The position numbers and the translations under genes were made by a program. Below are positions 31,880-41,835 of a DNA stretch of 64,000 nucleotides, one piece after another (the stretch's first letter is position 1; the number at the start of each line of letters is the position of its first letter). This DNA comes from Tigriopus japonicus. Its lineage: Eukaryota > Arthropoda > Copepoda > Harpacticoida > Harpacticidae. The notes beneath the pieces were generated by a model. It was not told the DNA's origin, searched no databases, and saw nothing but the letters and a program-made list of their open reading frames with translations. Where the stretch lies: contig CM021317.1 of assembly GCA_010645155.1 (NCBI GenBank), positions 3,150,495-3,214,494 on the forward strand, given 5' to 3'.

Positions 31880-34800
31880 TATGAGCCCTATATTTCTAAC
31901 AAATCTTCGTAAACAAACTTTTCAGCGTTGCCAAAATCGGGTATCATCATGCCAGTTTTAAAGGTCAATCGTATGTTAAAATAGCGACCTAAATGCCTTA
32001 CGATAGGAAAGCAATTCTTCCAAATAGGGTCCACGAACTTACCGGGGGGCGTCTTCATACAGCAAGAGCAATGGAGATAAGAAAAAGAGCAAGGAAGTGC
32101 TTAGATTGGGGAATTGTTCAAGAGAATTTGGTAGTGAAGGAGAAGTAGAAATAGCCAAATGACACATAAGTTTGAAACCATTAGAGACTCCTAAACATAA
32201 GTTGGTTTATAGAAGGTCATAGTTATGATCATCTCATTTAGGATTCTTTTTTCTGATTTGTTGGTTCTGATTGAAGAAGAAACAGACCAAAAGAAAAATG
32301 CGCGGGGGAGCTAAAATTAATAGCTCAATTGTTTTGTCTGCACCAAAGCACGCTGCAAGCATGCTTCCATTATTGACTTCAAGGGTATTTCAAGCCGGCT
32401 AGAGCATTTCAAATGAAATTTTGGTTTGAAAATCCATTACGAAGAAGTTGTTATTAATATGGCGTCGTTTTAAAAGCCTGATAACGTTAAAGAAACTCAC
32501 AAAGAGTGGCAGTCAATTGATGAAGTATGCTTCAAGCGTGCATCTCTAAACACACATATGGCCTAATGAATAATTTTAAATCTTAAAAGCGACTTCACAA
32601 TACAAGAACAAAATAAATTTGCGTAACCAAGAGCATTAAGATCATCTATGGAACTAGTGGCACCGTCAAGGTCTTAAAATTAAGATCAAATACTTGAAAA
32701 TCCAAGTGCTGCCAAAGGTGTAGATGCACTGTCAGAGAGTATTTTGTGGATTTTTTCAAGTTTTAGACTTAACAAGAGGTTTTTCATTGTGTCTTTTGAA
32801 GTATTCAAGATGTTTTATTTCATCTAATAAGTCCTTGATCACAATATTTTATGCAAAGTATGAAAGGTCATTCTGACACATTATTCTCATCACTAAGAGT
32901 GCATTTTGTTTTGGTTTGCTAACACCATGCTTACTGTTTTACTTTGAAATAAATGTTCAAACTGGTTTCAGTTTTATCCAAGAAGATAGTGATATCAAGG
33001 AAAATTTACTCACCAAAACTCAAGCCATTGGCTATGATATCATTTCATAACCAATTATGACTATGATATGTTTGAGAATAGATTCATCATTACAAATTAG
33101 GAATTAATTTGTTTCATTAATAATTTAAATCCAAATAAAGAGTATTATGCTATGTTAGTAAATTGTAGAGGGAAAAATCAAAAGGGTAAACCCGGGTAAA
33201 CCCTCTTGGTAGATAAATTAACTTAGAATGAATCCAAGAAATAAAGAGTTGATGATTGATCTTCTGGAGAAACAAAAACGGCTAAAAGACAAGTCACAAA
33301 AACATCTTAAAAACCTCTTGTTGCTTTGCGGATTTTTTATGAAAACAAAGAAAACTTTCAGTCCTGGATGAACTCAATTTCAAAAATTGGTCAGTAGTTT
33401 CTGCAATAAAAAGTTCAAAGTAAGAATTTTGTCTTTCTCAGTAATATTATTCTCAAATCAAATGCTACTCTTGTATGAGGAGATATTCTGTTATGTTTTC
33501 TGATGAGGAGGAAACTAATCTTTTCTTTTGCATTGAAATACAAACATTTTTATATCCAGCTTTGCCTATATTTATGAACTTTTTATAATCCAAATTCGTT
33601 TGTGTTAGATGAGTTTTTATTTTGGCTTTAACATAAAAACAATATGGTGGTGGAAATATTGTGTTGAAAAAGTACAACCTAAATTGCACAAAAAATGAAG
33701 TGCAACTGAGAACGCCGATATACCTTGTCAAAACAATTGTGTCTTTCTTATACTTTGAACCAAAATATTTCAGTAATGTGTGGACAGTTTGACATGATCA
33801 AACATCCAGTGTCCCTTCAATAAATTCTAGGATGGTTTGGATTAATTTAGGATGTAATGTAAAGACAAATAAGTGCGAATTTATTGCTGGAACATGAAGC
33901 AGGATACGGTCACTTTGATGTCCATTGCCTTTTTCATGCAGGGTTCTAGATTGCTTTAAATCATTGTAAAAACCTAAATGGGATGAAGTAAGTTTTACTT
34001 GGTCCTGGAGAAAGGGGAGTAGTTTGGAAACATCTCCAACAAAAAAGAAGTGACATTATTCGGTCCAACACAATTCAAGAGCTCATAGAATTTCGACCAT
34101 CATTTCCATTTTCGCAAAGGAAAGACACCTTAAAAATGTAGAAAATTCTTAAATCGTCCACACTTTCCAATCTGGTTGATAGCATATTAAACATCAATTT
34201 CAAAGATAGAAAGATTTGTTGGGGGTCGATTGGATGATAAGTGGTTATAAAATGAAACTTTGAAATTACTTTGCTTCAAATTTTGGAATAAAGCTTTCTT
34301 ATTGGGGTGTAGTTGCAATTCTTGGTTGAAATCGAACTAAAGGAGACTCTTCTTTCATTTGCATTTGTAGTCTTAAACCAATGAAGGAAAGGATCCTTTT
34401 GATTGGAGCAAGACTACTTTTATAGTTACTTTTTTTTTATTTCAATTTATTTATTAAGAGTTCATGCCCTTGCTTAAAGGAGCAAGAGCTCTCATTTGTT
34501 CCAAGATTGAGATAATTTATATCCATTTGTTATCAAATTACTGCACGAAAAAGTTCAAAATGCATGCTTTGGTTTATTTCTAGAAAATCTATATTTTCTG
34601 AACTTTGAACAGAGTTTTCTAATCTGCTGTTTTTTTTAGCTTTGTCTTTCGCCGTTATGGTTTTTCTATCGTTCTTGTTCTATTGATTCCTCTTTCCTCT
34701 GATTTCCTTTCCCTTGTTTTAGGTGGGTTTAAAAAGAGCGTAACAAACTCACAGTGTGAGGGACACAGGAAGCAACAGTAGGGGACTGATAAGTGTAGTT

Positions 34801-35231
34801 AACAACGTTAGGTTATTTTATGTTGTTGGTACTACACTGTTCATTAAAGGGGAAAAAGACAACGTTAATAGCCTTATGTATTCTAAAACACTTAAACTAA
34901 CCTAAGCTGACCAAAGCCAACCCACATCTAATTAACCTTACTTATGGGTGTCATTGGGCTATTTTCTTGAAACAGCTTTGTAATCCCATCCACAACCTCC
35001 TCCTTGCTTATTCATCTCTCTCCCTTGCTCTTGGTGCGTGCACATGACACCCTCCCCTCCCTAGAGTGTTCGTGGACCCTACTCAGAAATAACCTTTGTA
35101 ACATGAGACATTTATTTCGGGCATATTTATGTTTACGTATGTTTGACCTTTAAAACTGGCATGATGATACCCGATTTTGGCAACGCTGACAAGTTTGTTT
35201 ACGAAGATTTGTTAGAAATATAGGGCTCATA
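31880..35231. mobile_element. Non-autonomous Mutator-like element (MULE), 89-bp TIRs, 9-bp TSD
   Basis: The terminal inverted repeats are 31880-31968 and 35143-35231, 89 bp with a single mismatch, starting TATGAGCCCTATATTTC. The flanking TGATTTCTC is a perfect 9-bp duplication (31871-31879 and 35232-35240). Long inverted repeats plus a 9-bp duplication are the hallmark of Mutator-like elements. In the 3.35 kb inside I see no transposase; the only frame of note (33465-33731) has no domain. One copy of a ~230-bp repeat shared with 60341-60570 lies at 32331-32560. Confidence 0.9.
32331..32560. repeat. ~230-bp MITE-like repeat (partner 60341-60570)
   Basis: Similar in the same orientation to 60341-60570. 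Its ends contain inverted copies of a GCTTCAAG(C/T)ATGCTTCCAT...GTCAATTGA(T)GAAGTATGCTTCAAG pattern, so the unit can fold back. The copies differ at many sites. Noncoding. Confidence 0.65.
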
Positions 35232-35310
35232 TGATTTCTCGCGGATTTCGTGCTTGAATCAAGTCCGAACAAAGTTGATTTACGAAATCCAGGCTTGAAT
35301 CACTCTGGTC

Positions 35311-36781
35311 CAGGGTTGCCAGGTCTTCGACGGCTCTTATCGCCAGATTTGCCACCAAAATTCGCCAGAATTCGCCACCTCATTTGAAAAATCGCCAGAT
35401 TTTCGCCAAATTTCTTTTTACTACAAACCTTATGTACATAAATAGTCAAAAATAATTAAGTAATCGTAAAGGAATAACTCAAATGGTCAATTCTTTGGTT
35501 TTGTTTTTCAACTTTCATTTCAACTTTCATTTCAACTTTCATTTCAACTTTTATCTTTTGATACACATTTCATGACAAAAGTTCTCGAAGAAAAACAGAA
35601 TGCTACCATATTGACTTTCCTTCATATTTTTTTATTTGTAGTACTTAGAACGCGTTTTGGTTCGTAATTTGTGAACAAAATTGATATTTTATTAATGCTA
35701 AATAACAAAATCTTTTGAACTCTTTTCTGAAATGCTATGAAATTTATAGCTCTTCAAAAGCAATGTAAATGGTATTACATTAACGCAATCTGACCAATTG
35801 CCGTTAAAATATCCCAAATTGTAACGTGATCACTCAAATAGTAAAGAAAAAATATATTTTTAAGCAATGACATCGTTCATGCCCTTTATTTTGTCTATAC
35901 GATAATAGATTGGGTAGTAAGCCATAAAGAGGGCGTAACCAAAACCAAACGGGAGCAATTGCAAAATAATAGGATACATAGTTTATTTAGGATTTCATTT
36001 GGCCCTACCATTAGGAAAATCAAATTGGGAATTTTTTAAAATCAGTTACACATGCGTTTGCCGAAGCTTATGACTTCATGCCAGTCTCTTTTTCCCAAAC
36101 TCTCTTGTTGAAAATTTTAGTCTGCATTTTTTACCGATTTTAAGATGTACACAGAATGTCATTCCATATCAATGTCAAAAAAAGATAAAATCCGAGTGGG
36201 GAGAAGTCATGTCTGATACAAGCATTGGTCTGTAAGGGAATTGGAATTAGTTGCCCGATAAAGCCCCTGAACTTAGGGCAGGTCACAGATAGTGGATAAA
36301 AAGTCGTCTAGTTGAGACTTAAAAATTTATAATGGGTCGTCTAATGGATAGATTTGTCGCAAAGAGGGAGGAAGTAAGTTCTACAGCAAAAAAGCGAAAC
36401 AAAATTTTCTTGTTCTTGGTTATTATCATCATAGTGATTATCATCTAAGATTTTAATCCTTGGTTTCCAGTCAGAATGAAAGTCAAAATCATTAAGAGAG
36501 AATCAAAATTTGTCTGAGTCATCGCCAAAAATGGTCGATTTTGCCAATTTTTTCGCCAAATTTCCCCGATTTCGCCAAATTTTTCACCAAATTTGCTCAT
36601 TTCGCAAAATTTATCGCCAGAAATACTAAAATCGCCAGATTTATCGCCAGTGAAATCAAAATCGCCAGATTTATCGCCAAATCAGCTGATTTCGCCAGAT
36701 TATTTTTTCTATCGCCAGACACGTTTCAAAATCGCCAGATTCGTAAAATCTGGCGATAGAAATCGCCAGTTGGCAACCCTG
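35311..36781. mobile_element. hAT-like MITE with CGCCAGATT subterminal arrays
   Basis: The ends are CAGGGTTGCCAGG and, reversed, CAGGGTTGCCAACTGG, with a perfect 8-bp duplication CTCTGGTC (35303-35310 and 36782-36789). Within 270 bp of the right end there are about ten copies of a CGCCA(G/A)ATT motif, and several more lie within 100 bp of the left end. The 1.0-kb middle is plain AT-rich sequence. No transposase is present. The arrays look like transposase-binding sites in multiple copies. Confidence 0.88.
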
Positions 36782-36789
36782 CTCTGGTC

Positions 36790-38368
36790 GTTAACGCCCG
36801 CCGATTTAGCTATAGACGAGATGACGTTGAGCTTTAGAATGGAAAGTGTTTGACGATCCTCTCACAACCTTTCACGATTCTGCACTGTTTGCCCCAGACT
36901 GTACAATCTTCATTGTTCGTAACGTAAAAAGCAGGAAATCGACATTTGAGGGGGCTTTTAACCTACTTGTAAGCATCCTTTTGTCACGAAATAAAAAAGA
37001 AAGGCAAAGAGCTAGCCCCAAAGAATTGGTTTGGTGTTTTGGAGGTGGTCCAAAAAGAAGAGGAAATCCGAAATTCTACCCAACTTTGTCCAACTCAGAG
37101 GACAAGCCTTGACACAATAGCTAAGTTTATATACCCTGTGACAACTTGAGTTGTGACAGAAATTTTTCGCTACCACACGCCATTGACTTCAATTGCAAAC
37201 TCGAAAGTACAAAAGTTAGGACAAGAAATCCTGTGGCAATAGTTGTGGATTGCTTTGAAGAATATCTGAGTGTTTCTGCATTTCTTATTATAAGTTTTCA
37301 GATACCGCGAGCGTTGGGTAAATGATAAACCAGTTCATCTGAAATATCTCAGCAGCTGATCATCATATTCTAAATCATATTCAATTCAACAGTTTTTCCA
37401 GTCAATTTCAAAAATAAATAGACTAAGTTTCCAAAAGATTTTTTTTAGGTATATAACTTTTCATCTAGGCCTAAATTAGTTTTATTTCAAAGTTGTTCCT
37501 CTTAGTTTTCTGGGTTAGAAAAGTTTCATATGCATAGTTTTGGGAAATTTCATAAACTATTCATACATATTTTTTCAGTACAACGGGATAATAACGAACG
37601 AATCTTTAGATATCCGGAGCGGTCTTGGTCAATGATTGAATGGCCTTGGATAATCTCCGAACCGGTCTTGAACAGAAATTAAATCGATCTTGGACGATAT
37701 TGGCATTGTTCTTGGACGAAATTCAACTCAATCTTAAGCAAAATCCAAATCAGTTTTGGACTTTCCAATAACTTTGGAATTCAGAATTTAATTAAAAATG
37801 ATTCCAAATCAAGTGTCATCCACTCATTGTCCATGACTGATCTTGTTAATTAATAAAATCCAAAAACAACACACCAGCAATTTACCGATCGATCTCAACT
37901 AGTGATATCAACTTTGAAAAGGAGAAGGGGGATGAGAGCAAGAATTGAGTAATGGGTATTGAGAAGTATCAAAAAAATTTCAAAGCAAACCCATTCATTA
38001 ATTAACAAAACTAAAGTGAAATTTGATCAAACATTACCTTTTGTAACCTAGGAACAGAAGTTTGATATGCTATTTACTGAGAAATAATCAAAAAAAAATG
38101 AGTTGCTTTAGGAAATGAATAAGCCCGATTAAGTTAAGTTGAATTAAGTTTTAGGTGAGAGTTTTAGCAATTTTCAATCTTCAGGGTTCGTATTTGCCAA
38201 CATCCAGGATGGAAATCATTTGTTGAAAGCAAATTGACTTTTCATCACTTGGGCCCAGAAATTTTGAACTTGATGTGATATCTGATCTGATATCAAATGG
38301 TTGGCTTGAAAACTTCGTGGATTAGGTAGATTGGGCCTGTGATTCGTTAAATTGCACTTTGGATTTTG
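36790..38368. other. Intergenic stretch, nothing recognised
   Basis: No recognisable gene, RNA or element boundary. Short frames such as 36846-37112 have no domain. A loose CTTGGACGAAAT / TCTTGGTC-type motif recurs around 37610-37760 without a clear period. Confidence 0.45.
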
Positions 38369-38372
38369 GGAT

Positions 38373-39945
38373 TGTTGCACAAGGAGATGTTGGTAAATGA
38401 CTAGATCTTTTCTGTACTAAGACACGGATATATATACATAATGGAAAGTGACTAGTACGAGTAAGAGCATGTAGAAGGGAGCAGACATGACAATACAACA
38501 TCTCCCTCTTTCGGGGGCAAAGTAAAAGTACATAAAAGAATGAATATAAAATTGGATATCACAGATCGTTTAACAAGATCTCACAATAGGGACTAGAAAT
38601 GAATTAGACATGACTAGAACACAACATCTCCCTTCCCTCACCGGGCATCGCTTTCATCCACCGAGTGGCATCGCTTTCGTCCATGATGGCGTCGTCGTTG
38701 TCCAGTGGATTTAACTCATGGCGGGGTCGGGCACATGGCGGGAGACTTTTCCCTCCCGGCTCACCATTCTCCTCTCGAGACGCCATCCNNNNNNNNNNNN
38801 NNNNNNNNNNNNNNNNNNNNNNNNNNNNNNNNNNNNNNNNNNNNNNNNNNNNNNNNNNNNNNNNNNNNNNNNNNNNNNNNNNNNNNNNNNNNNNNNNNNN
38901 NNNNNNNNNNNNNNNNNNNNNNNNNNNNNNNNNNNNNNNNNNNNNNNNNNNNNNNNNNNNNNNNNNNNNNNNNNNNNNNNNNNNNNNNNNNNNNNNNNNN
39001 NNNNNNNNNNNNNNNNNNNNNNNNNNNNNNNNNNNNNNNNNNNNNNNNNNNNNNNNNNNNNNNNNNNNNNNNNNNNNNNNNNNNNNNNNNNNNNNNNNNN
39101 NNNNNNNNNNNNNNNNNNNNNNNNNNNNNNNNNNNNNNNNNNNNNNNNNNNNNNNNNNNNNNNNNNNNNNNNNNNNNNNNNNNNNNNNNNNNNNNNNNNN
39201 NNNNNNNNNNNNNNNNNNNNNNNNNNNNNNNNNNNNNNNNNNNNNNNNNNNNNNNNNNNNNNNNNNNNNNNNNNNNNNNNNNNNNNNNNNNNNNNNNNNN
39301 NNNNNNNNNNNNNNNNNNNNNNNNNNNNNNNNNNNNNNNNNNNNNNNNNNNNNNNNNNNNNNNNNNNNNNNNNNNNNNNNNNNNNNNNNNNNNNNNNNNN
39401 NNNNNNNNNNNNNNNNNNNNNNNNNNNNNNNNNNNNNNNNNNNNNNNNNNNNNNNNNNNNNNNNNNNNNNNNNNNNNNNNNNNNNNNNNNNNNNNNNNNN
39501 NNNNNNNNNNNNNNNNNNNNNNNNNNNNNNNNNNNNNNNNNNNNNNNNNNNNNNNNNNNNNNNNNNNNNNNNNNNNNNNNNNNNNNNNNNNNNNNNNNNN
39601 NNNNNNNNNNNNNNNNNNNNNNNNNNNNNNNNNNNNNNNNNNNNNNNNNNNNNNNNNNNNNACGGAAAACGTCCCGGGGAAACGAGATCTCCTGGGCACA
39701 CGATGGTTCCGCCACCTTCCGATGAGGCACCACCCTCCAAAGGCACCACTCACTCCCCCAAATGCAGTCAAGGCACAGCACGCAATCGGCTCGCAGGTTG
39801 AAGGAACCGATTGCGCCATGTTGCATAAGGAGATGTTGGTAAGTGACTAGATTTTTCTGTACTAAGACACGGATATATATACATAATGGGAAGTGACTAG
39901 TACGAGTAAGAGCATGTAGAAGGGAGCAGACATGAGAATACAACA
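38373..39945 (-). mobile_element. LTR retrotransposon around assembly gap 2
   Basis: LTRs at 38373-38500 and 39819-39945 (128 and 127 bp) start TGTTGCA and end TACAACA, and differ at about five positions. GGAT flanks the element on both sides (38369-38372 and 39946-39949). On the minus strand the 5' LTR is followed directly by TGGCGCAATCGGTTCC, a primer-binding-like site, and GAAAGAGGGAGA precedes the 3' LTR (38512-38501). A second LTR-end-like stretch (GACATGACTAGAACACAACA) lies at about 38606-38628. The interior next to the gap is GC-richer; a 60-codon minus-strand frame (MASREENGEPGG...) ends near 38604 but matches nothing I know. Confidence 0.85.
38789..39661. other. Assembly gap 2 (N run)
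   Basis: 873 N bases inside the LTR element 38373-39945. Long frames across it are artefacts of the N run. Confidence 0.99.
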
Positions 39946-40411
39946 GGATTTATACCAAAAATCGAAATAAATATTCATTTCTTGTGAGCAGGTGTTATTT
40001 TATAAATTTTGTTGTTATACAAATTTGTTCTAAGTTTTGATTTAATTAGACAAGGTACGTTGGGCGACCCCTGCAAGCTGAAAAAAATGACGTTAAGAGC
40101 AAAAAATCGTCAAGCTCCAATATTTTGTAAAGTAAAGATGTTGCTCATACTCATATATCAAAATTAGGTGAACACTTGTGGAGAAAAGGTGATAAATTAC
40201 AATGTAAGATGTCATGACTTTGAAAAGTACATCATTTTGTGTTGTTGCTTGTCATTTACGTGCGCTTATTTTCTATGTATACAGGGGTCACCCAACACAC
40301 CTTATCTGATTTAATCATAGCTTCAAACAAGTTTGTCTAACAACAAAATTTACAGTATAAGACTTGCTCACAAGAAATAAATCTTCATTTCAATATTTTA
40401 CATAAATCCAA
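39946..40411. mobile_element. Foldback MITE with ~140-bp inverted arms
   Basis: The left arm (39946 to about 40076) and right arm (about 40283-40411) are inverted copies with matching blocks GGATTTAT, TTTCTTGTGAGCA(A/G)GT, AAATTTTGTTGTTA and GACCCCTG. The spacer is about 200 bp. The left edge coincides with the LTR element's target site (GGAT), so the LTR element landed at the very end of this repeat. No coding region. Confidence 0.7.
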
Positions 40412-41835
40412 AAATCGTACACTCAAACGAACTAGAAGCAAGTCTACCTCAAGTCTGGTTATCCTTTGTACAAGCAAAACACTTGTAGGCTTTCCGTTTT
40501 GTGTTATCTATGATTGGAGCAGGTCTGATGTAAAAATTTCCTGACCCGGTCAAACTTGGAAATATTTTGAAATTCAACAATATCCTGTTTTAGTTAGAGC
40601 ATTTATTAACAATGTTCTGTGTTTAAAACGGCATCCAAAGTAAAAGAGTTTGAGTCTAATGTATTTGCATTCCGAAACTCCGCATTTGGTGTTGGAAAAT
40701 GACATATGTACCTATTAGACTTTTTGTGCATTAATTTTGAATGATATTTTGATTAAACTTAGTCAGCATAAGATTGAAATATCATGATCAATTATATCAA
40801 TTATATCATTACCAATCATGTATCAATTCAGATTCCATTCATGTGTCGAAAAAATTGTTTCACTCGATTACTTTTTTAATGATTCGAACGGACGACAAAC
40901 GGACGACGAACGGACGGACGTAATTTTTAACCTTTCGCAGCATTAGTTAAATTACTCACGCAACTAAAGGGTTCCGTTTTCTGCCGCTAGTCGAAAAAAA
41001 TCGTGTGTCGGAAAAACTGTTTGATAATAAATATGACGATCTGATGAACTAATTAATCAACAAATAAAAGGAGCAATGGCGCAGAGAGAACCTTGTTGGA
41101 CTGGATGGCGAAATAGAGTTGTTGATGAAATAGTGGTTGCTTTCTTTTATTGGTCCGATACTCTTTTTTGACGGTTTTCATTAAAGATTTACTGGGTGAT
41201 TCATAAGAAACGCAACAGGAAACCATGTCCGTAACTTGGAAATGGTTGATCTCATAGAAAATGTATCAAGATAAAAACTATGCAGAAGATACCAATTCTT
41301 AAGATACATATGGTTTTATTCCCTTCATGTCACCTTATTTTCGATTATCGCCAAATTACGGCAGAGAGAAAAAAGTCGAAGTCATTAATTCTGTTTTCAG
41401 AAATGACCCTTCACAGGACAAATCGTGGTCACTGAAACATCGTACTTGGGTTATATAGTGTTCTGTGACTCTTCAAGACAAGTGTTTGGAAAATCATATC
41501 CAATGAAGGTGAGTTTCTTATTTGGTTTCAATCACAAGTTAAAGATAATATAATTAGGTGTTCATTTCCTTTTGAAACACCCAGTAAACAAAAGTGCAAC
41601 TCAAATTTTGGATGGAATGGTACACTCATAACAGTAATGTGCCAAATCATGCCTTGACCACCACAATGGCAAACTAATGAATTTCATTCAACGACTTGGA
41701 ATCAGAATCGACACACTAATGAAACCAAAGGTATAGGTTTATCATGTCCAATGCTTTCAGAGGTCCAGATTGGGTTTCTTTAAAATAGCTTGCCTTATTC
41801 TAACACAACCACTAGTTGAAAAAAAGTGTACGATC
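40412..41835. other. Intergenic region upstream of the first host gene
   Basis: AT-rich, no gene seen. A short tandem of ACGGACGAC units lies at about 40888-40920. Any promoter of the gene starting at 41836 should be here, but I can point to no specific element. Confidence 0.45.

Noticed and set aside
36530..36775. CGCCAGATT repeats as a CRISPR or satellite array
   Set aside because: They lie in the terminal region of an element defined by a perfect 8-bp duplication and continue at its other end.
38604..39943. Long reading frames across gap 2
   Set aside because: Artefacts of the N run; the short real ends match nothing.
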